From Nostoc edaphicum CCNP1411 (lineage in GTDB: Bacteria; Cyanobacteriota; Cyanobacteriia; Cyanobacteriales; Nostocaceae): DNA of 64,000 bases. A program made the translations under genes and the position numbers. The notes below the pieces were generated by a model. That model was given only the letters and a program-made list of their open reading frames with translations. It had not been told where the DNA came from and did no database searches. Positions 1 through 8,324 of this stretch are shown one piece after another. The stretch is taken from positions 1 through 64,000 of the forward strand of contig NZ_CP054694.1 in NCBI RefSeq assembly GCF_014023275.1, read 5' to 3'. Positions within the stretch are counted from its first letter, which is position 1. Every line of letters begins with the position of its first letter.

Positions 1-252
1 CTTGTACTGATTGGCGTTGTAGTCAATCCATCTGTTTTCAAAGAAGAGTGCATCATGCAGCGCCATTACCACTTCTGTATAGGGGTCAAAAGGTAATTTA
101 TCGCGCAACGAGCGCATGGTACGCAGTAGATTGTCTGCATAGACAGCTGCTATTGGTTCTCCAGTGTATTGTTGGAGTTTTTGTAAATCTACTAAGAGAG
201 TTTTGGTAATTTCTACTCCTGAAACTTCTAAGACGGTCTGTTCAATATTCAT
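1..252 (-). CDS. Hypothetical protein, C-terminus beyond window
   Basis: An open frame starts at the ATG at 252 (MNIEQTVLEVSG) and runs off the left edge, giving 84 codons. It ends in the window with residues such as ALHDALFFENRWIDYN. The coding looks genuine, with no internal stop and an ordinary cyanobacterial codon mix, but I do not recognise the family. The next minus-strand gene (407-754) lies 154 bases upstream, so the two may or may not share a transcript. No function is proposed. Confidence 0.5.
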   Translation of the reverse strand, partial: MNIEQTVLEVSGVEITKTLLVDLQKLQQYTGEPIAAVYADNLLRTMRSLRDKLPFDPYTEVVMALHDALFFENRWIDYNANQYK

Positions 253-406
253 TGTTTTTATTTGACAATAAGTTCAGTTTATTCGGAGCTAATTGACATT
301 TTATGGGGTAGACTTATGGGATGAACCCGCAGTTCAGATCCGCTCTGTACCAACCCTAGCGGCAATACCTAAGTCTACAGGTTATTCTATTTTCTAGTCT
401 ATTAAT

Positions 407-754
407 TTATTCCTCAAGATACTCTACCACCGCCGTCAGGTCTGCCATAGCCCGATCAAATCGATTTAACAAAGCTTGGGCTACTTCTGGGTCAGCGTTG
501 ACGGTTGCTAGTTTTTCGCGTACACGACGGTCAAGGGCTTCTAGCCACAATGACAAGCCTGTATGCCGAATTGCTGATAATAACCCCATGTTGGTGAGAA
601 CAGCCAAATGAAAACCAAGTTGGTCTTGTCCGCCATAGCCTAGATATCCGTTACTCAGTTCCAGCTTTTCTGGGGTAAATTCTAAATACTGTTCAAAGGT
701 AATACCAGCTTTTTCTAGCTGGGGTTGGGGCAATGAAGGGTGAGATTGAGTCAT
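407..754 (-). CDS. Small hypothetical protein (115 aa)
   Basis: This 115-residue protein has a Pro/Gln-rich start (MTQSHPSLPQPQLEKAG) followed by a largely helical, acidic region ending in DLTAVVEYLEE. No membrane segment, signal peptide or catalytic motif is visible. It is transcribed away from the partition genes at 996. I do not recognise it; an unassigned cyanobacterial plasmid protein is the safest description. Confidence 0.55.
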   Translation of the reverse strand: MTQSHPSLPQPQLEKAGITFEQYLEFTPEKLELSNGYLGYGGQDQLGFHLAVLTNMGLLSAIRHTGLSLWLEALDRRVREKLATVNADPEVAQALLNRFDRAMADLTAVVEYLEE

Positions 755-894
755 AACACAATTCTTTTAAGTAATATTTGTGTGGAATTCGAGGGAATGC
801 TCCTGCTCGATGAGTTTTTCCTAGTAGCAGGACAACACTACCCACGATGGTTAATCATACTCTTTGTTCCTGGTATGGCCTGTGTCAACTCTAT

Positions 895-992
895 GGCGTA
901 CTATTGACATACAAACTCTGTAAGTTAGTATCTTTGTTACTTACAAACTTACAGAGTTACGAACGAACAGAGTTACAAAGTTACGGAGTCAG
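895..992. promoter_or_regulatory. Iteron-like repeats upstream of parA
   Basis: Between the 407-754 gene and parA the DNA carries many copies, in both orientations, of a short word around TTACAAAC / TTACAGAG / GTTACAAAG (for example ACTTACAGAGTTACG at 947-961). The same word recurs inside the downstream parB-like gene and just after its stop. In ParA/ribbon-helix-helix partition systems such repeats are the usual centromere and autoregulatory operator, so this is probably both. Confidence 0.6.
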
Positions 993-995
993 GAT

Positions 996-1625
996 GTGCA
1001 TATTATTGCTGTTGTGAACGGAAAGGGAGGGTCAGCTAAGACGACAACTAGCGTCAATTTAGCAGCCATCCTTGCAGAGAAATCAAAAGTATTGTTGGTA
1101 GATGCAGATCCTCAAGGTTCTGCTACTTGGTGGGCAGAGCGCAATGAGCGAGATTTTGAATTATCTAAGGAAACAGATACGAATGAGTTGTTAAAACTTA
1201 AAAAAGTAAAAGGGTTTGATTTTATTATTGTGGACACTCCTCCGGCACTCCACTTTGAGGCACTGCAAATTACTATCGATGCGGCTGATTTTGTTTTGCT
1301 GCCATCTCCCCCAGCCCCAATGGATCTTCAGGCACTGATTGAAACTGTACAGGCATCGATCAGACCAGCAAATGTTAAGTTTCGAGTTTTATTAACTCGT
1401 GTTGATCCTCGTAGTTTGGGTAAGGCACTTGATGCTCAACAAGCACTCATGCAAGGCGGTATTCCTGCATTTAACGGTTTTGTCAGGGCTTATGCTGTTC
1501 ATGAACAAGCTGTTCTTGATGGCATACCAATTACTCAAGTTCGCGGAAAAATAGCTCGTGAAGCTGAAGGGGATTATCGGCGTGTTGCTGATGAGCTTTT
1601 GAGAGAGGTAAATACTCATGGCTAA
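996..1625 (+). CDS. parA: ParA-family partition ATPase
   Basis: This 209-residue P-loop ATPase has a deviant Walker A motif (NGKGGSAKTTT, residues 8-18, with the signature lysine at 10) and a Walker B-like FIIVDTPP near residue 76. It is short and lacks an N-terminal helix-turn-helix, like type Ib ParA proteins that work with a small ribbon-helix-helix partner. The family forms dynamic, nucleoid-bound assemblies that move plasmid copies apart. Its last eight bases overlap the next gene, which indicates translational coupling. Iteron-like DNA precedes it and probably serves as operator and centromere. Confidence 0.9.
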   Translation: MHIIAVVNGKGGSAKTTTSVNLAAILAEKSKVLLVDADPQGSATWWAERNERDFELSKETDTNELLKLKKVKGFDFIIVDTPPALHFEALQITIDAADFVLLPSPPAPMDLQALIETVQASIRPANVKFRVLLTRVDPRSLGKALDAQQALMQGGIPAFNGFVRAYAVHEQAVLDGIPITQVRGKIAREAEGDYRRVADELLREVNTHG

Positions 1626-2511
1626 AGCACGTCGTCGTTTATCTGATCTTGTCCACGAAGAAACGCAAAAAATCAGAGAACCAAACTTACAGACTTCGGA
1701 AGTTACAAAGTCCGAAAGTTTATTAGAAAATCCAAGTGAAGCAGAAGACCAAGTTACAGACTTACAGACTTCGGAAGCTACAAACTCTGTAACGTTATCC
1801 GAATCCGAACCTTTAAGTAAAACAGACTCAACAGAACAACAGACTGCCAAAGTTACAGACTTACAGACTTCGGAAGCTACAAACTCTGTAACGTTATCCG
1901 AATCCGAACCTTTAAGTAAAACAGACTCAACAGAACAACAGACTGCCAAAGTTACAGACTTACAGACTTCGGAAGCTACAAACTCTGAAGGTTTACTGGA
2001 AACTCTAAGTGAAGTAGAAGACAAAGTTACAGAGCAACAGACTACCAAAGTTACAGAGTTACAGACTTCAGGACTTACAAAGCCTGTAACTCTACCAGAA
2101 TCTTCAAGTGAAGTAGAAAAAAGAGTTACAGAGCAACAGGCTTCCAAAGTTACAGACTTACAGACTAATAAATATTCAGAGTCTGTTTCTTCTATGCAAA
2201 TTGCTATTGAGCGGGAGGGTGAAGAAGTAAACAAAACTACAAAGTTACAAAGCTTGAAAGATACAGACTTACAGAGTACCGAACTTCCGAAGTATTTAAA
2301 ATTGGAGCGTAAGGAAACACGATTGAGACAGGATCAGATTGACGCACTTACTGATCTCACCCGGAAATTAAATAGAACGAAACAAGTTAAAGGTGGTGAG
2401 AGACTTACAGATAATACTTTGATCCGTGTTGCAGTAGATTTACTGCTGAGTAAAGCTTCGGAGCTTCAAGGTACTACAGAAGATGAGTTACGAAGCTCCT
2501 TAAATCTGTAA
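1618..2511 (+). CDS. ParB/ParG-like partition adaptor with repeat-rich linker
   Basis: The 297-residue product starts with a basic segment (MAKARRRLSDLV), continues with about 180 low-complexity residues built from repeats such as KVTDLQTSEATNSVTL, and ends in a compact region (about 220-297, RLRQDQIDALTDLTRKLN then DNTLIRVAVDLLL) that looks like a ribbon-helix-helix DNA-binding fold. Position after parA with an 8-base overlap supports a centromere-binding adaptor role. The N-terminal basic stretch may stimulate the ParA ATPase, as in ParG/Omega-type partners; that is inference. The linker is oddly repetitive at DNA level, and two of its blocks are near-perfect tandem copies. Confidence 0.7.
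   Translation: MAKARRRLSDLVHEETQKIREPNLQTSEVTKSESLLENPSEAEDQVTDLQTSEATNSVTLSESEPLSKTDSTEQQTAKVTDLQTSEATNSVTLSESEPLSKTDSTEQQTAKVTDLQTSEATNSEGLLETLSEVEDKVTEQQTTKVTELQTSGLTKPVTLPESSSEVEKRVTEQQASKVTDLQTNKYSESVSSMQIAIEREGEEVNKTTKLQSLKDTDLQSTELPKYLKLERKETRLRQDQIDALTDLTRKLNRTKQVKGGERLTDNTLIRVAVDLLLSKASELQGTTEDELRSSLNL
1687..2275. repeat. Iteron-like repeats inside the parB-like gene
   Basis: The coding DNA repeats words such as TTACAGACTTACAGACTTCG and GTTACAGAG more than ten times. The stretches near 1755-1850 and 1855-1950 are almost identical roughly 100-base direct repeats. The words match those in the non-coding region upstream of parA (895-992) and after the stop (AACTTACAGAGTTTG near 2535). 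The same DNA therefore seems to serve as protein-coding linker and as partition-site repeats. Confidence 0.6.
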
Positions 2512-2676
2512 GTTCGGGAGTTTGGAAGTTTGTAACTTACAGAGTTTGTTATTAATTTATCTTGCCTGATGTGTGATCATCGCTGTCGATTCTCACTCCA
2601 TTTGATGAGTTTGATTTCGACAAATAAAGGTTTTCTCGATCTAGAGGGGGATGCAATCAGGGTAGGGGTTTGGAGA

Positions 2677-3032
2677 TTAAATTCCTAATTTTTCTCGAAT
2701 GACTTTTTCATCTTTGAAGCCTACCAGCACAGCTGTTCTATCCTTGACGAAAAGCGGACGTTTGAGCAGCATTGCATCTTTAGCGAATGCCTCGATCCAC
2801 TGTTCGTCAGTCCAAGTCTTCTTTTCATCACCCCTTCATCTCGGTAGGATTGGCCAGAAGTGTTCCGCATGGGAGCAGAACCCAAAGACTTTACCCAGTT
2901 TTGGATCTGCTCACGGGTGGGCGGAGTTTCTTTGGTGTTGATGAATTCATAGTCAATGCCGTTGTCTTGAAGCCAGTTAAAAGCTTTTTTGCAAGTGCCG
3001 CAGTTGAGGATGCCGTAGACTTGAAGGGACAT
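2677..3032 (-). pseudogene. ArsC/Spx-family protein, frameshifted
   Basis: The frame from 3032 encodes an ArsC/Spx-like start (MSLQVYGILNCGTCKKAFNW, with CGTC as the redox/catalytic cysteine motif) and a conserved middle (NTKETPPTREQIQNWVKSLG). Near 2835-2845 the frame is lost. The expected ending (TWTDEQWIEAFAKDAMLLKRP up to a stop at 2677-2679) continues in another frame. Repairing one base, missing at about 2840, would give a protein of roughly 117 residues, normal for the family. It is a pseudogene or contains a sequencing error. Its role in a plasmid partition region is unclear. Confidence 0.75.
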
Positions 3033-3114
3033 AAAAAGTTAATCAAAAATTTCCATGACATCTATATATATACACATGGCTGGTGTCAGTTCTTGCCATT
3101 GCCTACGGTGGGCT

Positions 3115-3783
3115 TCACTTGATAGGGTAGTATAATCCATCATCACCAAAACGCCAACCACGAGTAGCAGGGTCTCTATGGCGGCTCCATGACTCAAACT
3201 CGGATGGACTTTTGCTTTCTCTCTCTCTGGAAAGGCTTAATTCATCAACACCCAATCTTCGAGCTAGATTTTCCCCAGTCAAGGATTGAATTTCTACTGA
3301 TTGGCCATGAAACTGATGAGATGATGAAAATTGCCTTCTGCCTGTATTTCCCTGGTGTCGAAGCTGCCCTAGTGCATTGTTAAGTTGGGCAAGGTTCTTG
3401 GCGACGGTTTCTAACTTTTCTTCTAAGTTACTTAGCTGTTGTGCTGGTTGCTGCGTGGATGTTGATTCTATACTTTGTTCTATACTCTGGGTGAGATGCC
3501 CCAAAACAGTTTCTATTTGCTGTAAGCGGTTCTCTATACTGCTTTCTATACTCGACGAAGTATTGTTTACTTGATTTGCTTCCAGTGCCGAGAGTCGGTT
3601 AACGACCTGATGTAGAACATCTTCTATACGATGGTCAGCAACTTCTGTCTGACCCAGGATGTGATGCAGACCCTGTGCTACCAACTCTGTTGCTGAGGTG
3701 TTGCGTTTTTTTGCTTCGATTCTGAGCAATTCAACTAAAGACTTGGGAAGTTTAAAATTTACTGATTCCCGTTCTATAGCCAT
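3115..3783 (-). CDS. Ribbon-helix-helix protein with coiled-coil tail
   Basis: The N-terminus (MAIERESVNFKLPKSLVELL followed by RIEAKKRNTSATELVAQGL) fits the beta strand-helix-helix pattern of a ribbon-helix-helix DNA-binding domain. Residues about 60-150 are Gln/Glu/Leu-rich and heptad-like (SSIESSIENRLQQIETVLG), so a coiled coil is likely. The C-terminus carries WSRHRDPATRGWRFGDDG. I chose the ATG at 3783; an in-frame ATG at 3795 would add four residues. It is probably a plasmid maintenance or regulatory protein. Four SIE tripeptides use almost the same rare-codon DNA word (AGTATAGA). Confidence 0.6.
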   Translation of the reverse strand: MAIERESVNFKLPKSLVELLRIEAKKRNTSATELVAQGLHHILGQTEVADHRIEDVLHQVVNRLSALEANQVNNTSSSIESSIENRLQQIETVLGHLTQSIEQSIESTSTQQPAQQLSNLEEKLETVAKNLAQLNNALGQLRHQGNTGRRQFSSSHQFHGQSVEIQSLTGENLARRLGVDELSLSRERESKSPSEFESWSRHRDPATRGWRFGDDGLYYPIK

Positions 3784-3814
3784 TAAAACACCCATGCTTC
3801 AGCAAAACTCGTAT

Positions 3815-4084
3815 TTATTTAGCTAGTTTACTGTGTGCTGAAGAACAACTCAAACTATTTCTTCCCTTGCTTGAAAGCTTTTCGAGCAATTTTACATAAG
3901 TTTTAACAGTCAACGGCAGCATCTTTAAATCATCAGCGTAGGCGTAGCGCGCCGTTCGCGTAGCGTCTTGTAGAGAAGGCATCGCTCCCAGTGATTCGCC
4001 CATTTCCCGACGGGCTAGAATTGTTGCCCAGGTTGCGGCAATTTTCTCAGTGCGAACACTGCTCTTGGCATCGCTTGCTTTGAC
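3815..4084 (-). pseudogene. Fragment resembling the Cas6 C-terminus
   Basis: The minus strand encodes EKIAATWATILARREMGESL and later LTVKTYVKLLEKL. These match the C-terminus of the Cas6 at 19764-20879 (EIASKWATILARREMGESL and ETVKTYVKLARRAL), and the DNA is also alike (CGCCCATTTCCCG shared). Between the two blocks an in-frame insertion of a Nostoc-type dispersed repeat (around 3940-3970, GTAGCGCGCCGTTCGCGTAG) encodes TRTARYAYA. There is no upstream Cas6 body; a stop interrupts the frame upstream at about 4083. I read it as a relic, though the motif could also belong to a different small helix-turn-helix protein. Confidence 0.55.
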
Positions 4085-4186
4085 TCAAATGATGTTCAAT
4101 ATTTTAGGCGATTTCATCCTCCTGTGGGTAAAATTTTATGGCAGACAATGGTTTAGTAAGGATAATTAGGATAGATCGCTAAATAA

Positions 4187-5407
4187 CTACAACCAATCAC
4201 TAACAAAACTATTCAGATCAGCTATACAAGCTGCTCGTTGTCCTTGAGTATTTGCTGAGGTTTCAACAAAAAATTTGACAGTCCATGTTCCGTTACTAAA
4301 AATCCCTTCTATTTGCTCTCCCTTTAATCTAAATAATGTAGGAGAAGATAAATCTGGATTCCAATAATGGGTACGACATAAACGGACATAGGGACGAGAA
4401 TCAGTGATTTTTTGTAAAAGATTTAAAATGGAATTTCTGGCATTTCCCCAACCATGACTAGTTAAATCCGGCTGTTGTTTTTGATTAATTGGTAATTGTG
4501 GGGGCAAAACAGCATCTTTATCAGATTCAAATCTACCTTTGAAGGTTTCGTGAAAAATTTGACCTGTTGGCGATAATTCAAAATATATCTTCCCATCCAA
4601 TTCTACTCGTTCAACTAAAGCTTCCATTGTTTCATTCCAATCTTCCTCAACATCTTCTTGTGCTACCATCTCTTTGGGACGATCTAAGGCAGTAAGCCAG
4701 CCACTTATTTCCAACCACAAGCTGAAATCAAGGCCGATTGGCATAGGTGGAAATGCAATTATTTCACTAAATTGTTCATGTTTATAGTAAACTGAGACCC
4801 CCAATGCTTGACCCATTAATACACCAATAGCAATTTGTGCTTTATATCCACCTGTAGCATTAATTGCACAAAATTGAGAACCTTTTTCTCTGACAATTCG
4901 ACTTATAGTTTTGGCGAGATTTCGCAATCCTTTAGTACGAAAAAGTTTAGGATTTGTATCTTGAAGGTCTTTGATTTCTTCTAAATCAACTTGATGTCCT
5001 TTTATGTGATAATAATACTCAAGTATTTTAGCAATTTGTAAACCTTCAGTTGTAGCAGAGTGACAAAAAACTAGAGAGCAATTATTTGTGCAGTATTCAC
5101 GCTTGATTAAATCAGTAATTGAATTTATTTCTGCTCCACATACCCTTAAATCTCCAGGTAATTTACTTAGAGCTTCTGCTGTATTTTTCCAGTTTTGCTT
5201 TTCTAAATCTAGTTTTAAGTTATCTATTACAGTTGCTTTTAAATTATCAATTAACTCAGATGATAAATATTGTCTATCTGCTTCTGGCTGTTTAGATAAC
5301 CAAGATTCATAATTTTCAGCAGTTGGTAGTGGTAGTCCAAAAAGATTTGGTTTAAAAAGACTTGTGCCTACTGTACAAATGAGGGTGTGAGGAATAGTTT
5401 TACTCAT
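4187..5407 (-). CDS. CARF-domain CRISPR ancillary effector (cas_APE2256/Csm6-like)
   Basis: The 406-residue protein opens with a CARF signature (LICTVGTSLF, residues 9-18) and has the second ligand-pocket motif NATGGYKA at 183-190; this pairing is typical of the cas_APE2256 type of CARF proteins that sense cyclic oligoadenylate. The C-terminal 170 residues hold the unknown effector part. They include an R-x4-H stretch (RLCRTH, 342-347), reminiscent of but not ideal for a HEPN RNase, and a strand-rich end (TLFRLKGEQIEGIFSNGTW) that might be RelE-like. It lies downstream of the Cas7-insertion gene on the same strand with an 80-base gap, so it is probably expressed with the effector complex and triggered by Cas10. 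Confidence 0.75.
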   Translation of the reverse strand: MSKTIPHTLICTVGTSLFKPNLFGLPLPTAENYESWLSKQPEADRQYLSSELIDNLKATVIDNLKLDLEKQNWKNTAEALSKLPGDLRVCGAEINSITDLIKREYCTNNCSLVFCHSATTEGLQIAKILEYYYHIKGHQVDLEEIKDLQDTNPKLFRTKGLRNLAKTISRIVREKGSQFCAINATGGYKAQIAIGVLMGQALGVSVYYKHEQFSEIIAFPPMPIGLDFSLWLEISGWLTALDRPKEMVAQEDVEEDWNETMEALVERVELDGKIYFELSPTGQIFHETFKGRFESDKDAVLPPQLPINQKQQPDLTSHGWGNARNSILNLLQKITDSRPYVRLCRTHYWNPDLSSPTLFRLKGEQIEGIFSNGTWTVKFFVETSANTQGQRAACIADLNSFVSDWL

Positions 5408-5487
5408 CAGTTTATACTCCTATATAATTGAATAAACTTGAACTGGGTGGTATTAGTTGTTATTAAACAGATATTGCTAGGATAACT

Positions 5488-7758
5488 TTACCTGACATCA
5501 AAGTATGGTAAACCTGTTTCATTCCAAAGTTCTGGTAATGAAACTTTGAGTCCACCAGGGTTTCCTGTTCGCTCATTCTCAACAAACCATTTAAAAGTTT
5601 CTCCATCTGGATGAGGAGGTACAGGGTTTTGTCCTTGCTGTTGACGTTTTCTAGGATAATGAACAGGTTTATTGTCATTAAAGCCTTGACATCCACAACA
5701 AAATGCCTGAATAAAACGAATTTGTTCAAAAGATTGACCATTACCATAAACTTCAGCAACGGTATCTTTAAAAATTTTGATTGCTGCTTCTGCTGCTGTT
5801 GGTGATGAATTAAGAACTGATGTTAAGGATGAATAGAACTTTCGCCAAGCTTCTCCTTTACGCAGGTCAGTTTCATCCCAATTAATAGTTAATTTTACAC
5901 TTCCAAAACCTAGCGGTTTACCTCCGCCTAAACGGTGATAATTACCTTCAGGTAGAGATAACAACCACAGCAGTCCGCCGAGTTCAATCTGTGAAAGATT
6001 AGTTACATCAATATTCAAACTGAAAGTGGTGTTAGGTTTCACCCAACCTTTAATAGAACGATTTTGATCATCTCTTTGTTCTGCATTATTTTTTTTAGGT
6101 CTACGATATTCTTGGAAATGTCCCTCTTGTGGTCTATCTTCAATAGGACTATCCCAGTATTGTGAGGATAAATTTTTATGGTGAGGATAAACCTTGCGTC
6201 CCCTTAAACTATAATTACTCTGATAACTATCTTCTTTTCGTATTCCTTTATCAAGTGGAGTACCTTGGTTATCTTTAGCAATGTAAAATCTTGCCTGTTG
6301 CGGCTTTGGCTGTCCCAAAATAGCAAGAGGAAAACCATTATCTCCAAAATTTTCTACTGAATCATTTGAATTACATTGCACAGTATTAACACGTAGACAT
6401 CCTTTGTAAGAACCCTTACCATTTGGATTTTGATTAACCCAGCCAAATACTCTATCTGCTGGAGAGAGAGAATTAATATCTGTTGCTGTTTGCAGACTAA
6501 TATCTAAGAGTTTATGAGGTGATATTTTATATAATTGGCGAGAAATAGATACGGGAAATAAAGCAGTGACTTGATTATTTTTCAGTTCTACATAACATAA
6601 AGTTCCTTCCTTTAATTCCCGTTCACTCTCTTCATAGATATGACGAGACCATCCTGTTTGACCGGGCGTACTACCGAGATAATCTTGTGGGTGCTGGTTA
6701 TTATTACGTCGATTTTTTAAATCTTTAGTATGGATTTCTTGATAATTACTTATAAGTTCTTTCCAAAGAGATTTAATATTATCAGTGACAGTTATTTTCT
6801 GATTGTCTTTACTTTCAATAAAAACTCGCTCATATCTTTTACCATTGATATTTGCACCTGTGACAAACACCCATCCTTTTAGCCACTCACCCCCACCAGG
6901 AGAATTCGGAGTCCATGTCCTAATTCGCGTTACTATTCCTTTATTCAGTCTCACCCAAACTGCATCTCCATGTTTAGGTAATTCCTGCGATTCATCATCC
7001 CTAACTGCTTCTCTACTCTCGCCTTTATCTGGGAGATTACTACTTTTTTGATAGCGTAATAATCTTGCTGTATTAGCTAGCAGATTAGGTGTTTCCATTA
7101 GTCTTAAAAATAACTCATTATTTTCGACTTCAACCCTAGCAGGAATAAGGTTATTTTTAGTAGGCATCCGAAAAGCCAAACGGTCTTCATGCTTAACAAA
7201 CACTGAAAGTCGAGAATTAGTCACAGTTTCATAAGCCGATCGCAGCATCCCTTTAATCGAAGTTGGTGGTAAATAAGGTTTACCGTCAACCATGCGAATA
7301 TCATAGGTTTTGTGACCCTTATCATCTTCTGTAGCTTCAGCCGCATCAGGAATCAGTAAAGGTGTAACTGTGGTCAAAGTGACAGAAATCTTACCACTCC
7401 ACAAGTCATCTTTATAAGAATCGTGACCGGAAGGAGTGCGATCGCCTAACTCACTGTTTTTTACTTTCTCTGTATTTCTGGGGAGTGCAGGAACAAAGTT
7501 ATAAGGGTTATGAAAGTCACCACTTGGGGAATTTCCAAATTTCTTGCCTTTTTCTCTCAGTTGCTGTGGTTGTCCGCCAACTTCCTCAAATTCAACTTCT
7601 AATCCATCTAATTGAGCGAGCGCATTTTTCTTTTTCTCCAAAAGTGGTGGTGATAATTCAGATTCTTTGATATTGAAACTGACTTCTTTGCCTTTAGCAT
7701 TAATAAATTTTACTTGTAAAGTTTTACCACCAATAACTAATAGTTTTCCCTCTGCCAT
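5488..7758 (-). CDS. Type III-D RAMP with insertion (Cas7-insertion, TIGR03986-like)
   Basis: At 756 residues this is a long RAMP protein. After a leader of about 100 residues comes FHNPYNFVPALPR, then LTTVTPLLIPDAA and the Cas7 turn KPYLPPTSIKGMLRSAYE (about residues 165-185). The glycine-rich end LPEGNYHRLGGGKPLGFGSV is a typical RAMP glycine loop. The large middle part is the insertion. It starts at the stop of Csx19 (1-base overlap), so it is translationally coupled. In III-Dv complexes a Cas7 with an insertion caps the crRNA-binding backbone; assigning that role here is inference from order and length. Confidence 0.8.
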   Translation of the reverse strand: MAEGKLLVIGGKTLQVKFINAKGKEVSFNIKESELSPPLLEKKKNALAQLDGLEVEFEEVGGQPQQLREKGKKFGNSPSGDFHNPYNFVPALPRNTEKVKNSELGDRTPSGHDSYKDDLWSGKISVTLTTVTPLLIPDAAEATEDDKGHKTYDIRMVDGKPYLPPTSIKGMLRSAYETVTNSRLSVFVKHEDRLAFRMPTKNNLIPARVEVENNELFLRLMETPNLLANTARLLRYQKSSNLPDKGESREAVRDDESQELPKHGDAVWVRLNKGIVTRIRTWTPNSPGGGEWLKGWVFVTGANINGKRYERVFIESKDNQKITVTDNIKSLWKELISNYQEIHTKDLKNRRNNNQHPQDYLGSTPGQTGWSRHIYEESERELKEGTLCYVELKNNQVTALFPVSISRQLYKISPHKLLDISLQTATDINSLSPADRVFGWVNQNPNGKGSYKGCLRVNTVQCNSNDSVENFGDNGFPLAILGQPKPQQARFYIAKDNQGTPLDKGIRKEDSYQSNYSLRGRKVYPHHKNLSSQYWDSPIEDRPQEGHFQEYRRPKKNNAEQRDDQNRSIKGWVKPNTTFSLNIDVTNLSQIELGGLLWLLSLPEGNYHRLGGGKPLGFGSVKLTINWDETDLRKGEAWRKFYSSLTSVLNSSPTAAEAAIKIFKDTVAEVYGNGQSFEQIRFIQAFCCGCQGFNDNKPVHYPRKRQQQGQNPVPPHPDGETFKWFVENERTGNPGGLKVSLPELWNETGLPYFDVR

Positions 7759-8324
7759 TACTTCACCTTTAATCCTATTAATCTTTCTTCTACTACTGAT
7801 ACATTGCCATACTCTTCATCAGCCTTTAGATATTCAACTGCTGTCAAATAAACTCGTTTATTCGCAGTCAAACCAGTTATGGGTACATAAATAGAACCAA
7901 TCCGGGATTTAGCTAGTTTACCCCATCCAGACTGGAATGAATTTTCCAACCCTTCTCCCCAAAGAACATATTCCTGTTTAATCGTATTTAATGCGGTTAA
8001 TTGAGAAATCGATTCTTGTAAATATTGTGAAATATCGACTTCAGAAATTAAGACGGCTTTACCTTGTCCATTTAATTTATTTAACCAACGTAGTTCGCTG
8101 GTTTTATTAAATGCTCTGACTTCAAAAACATCATCTAGATTTTTAATTTCTCCTTGAACATCAATTAGAGTCCCATCACTTTGAACTTTAGCAAAATGAC
8201 AATAGGTAGGAGCATAAAGTAATGCTATCCCCTGAGAATCCTTAGATAATATAGCAGCACAGTTTTCTAAGGCTTTTGACAAGGGAATATCGCTGCTGCT
8301 AGTACGTCCGTGTAATACAAGCAT
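7758..8324 (-). CDS. csx19: Csx19-like subunit of the type III-D complex
   Basis: This small 188-residue protein begins MLVLHGRTSSSDIPL and contains ALLYAPTYCHFAKVQSDG and the closing ISQLTALNTIKQEYVLWGEG. The pattern and position between two Cas7 genes fit the Csx19 (TIGR03984) family of type III-D complexes. It has 1-base overlaps with both neighbours (TAATG junctions at 8324 and 7758), so all three are translated as a coupled set. No catalytic motif is visible and a structural role in the interference complex is expected. Confidence 0.75.
   Translation of the reverse strand: MLVLHGRTSSSDIPLSKALENCAAILSKDSQGIALLYAPTYCHFAKVQSDGTLIDVQGEIKNLDDVFEVRAFNKTSELRWLNKLNGQGKAVLISEVDISQYLQESISQLTALNTIKQEYVLWGEGLENSFQSGWGKLAKSRIGSIYVPITGLTANKRVYLTAVEYLKADEEYGNVSVVEERLIGLKVK

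Noticed and set aside
1392..2234. 280-residue minus-strand frame rich in VTLAVCCSV repeats
   Set aside because: It is the antisense shadow of the repetitive parB-like gene and overlaps parA; no ribosome site or family supports it.
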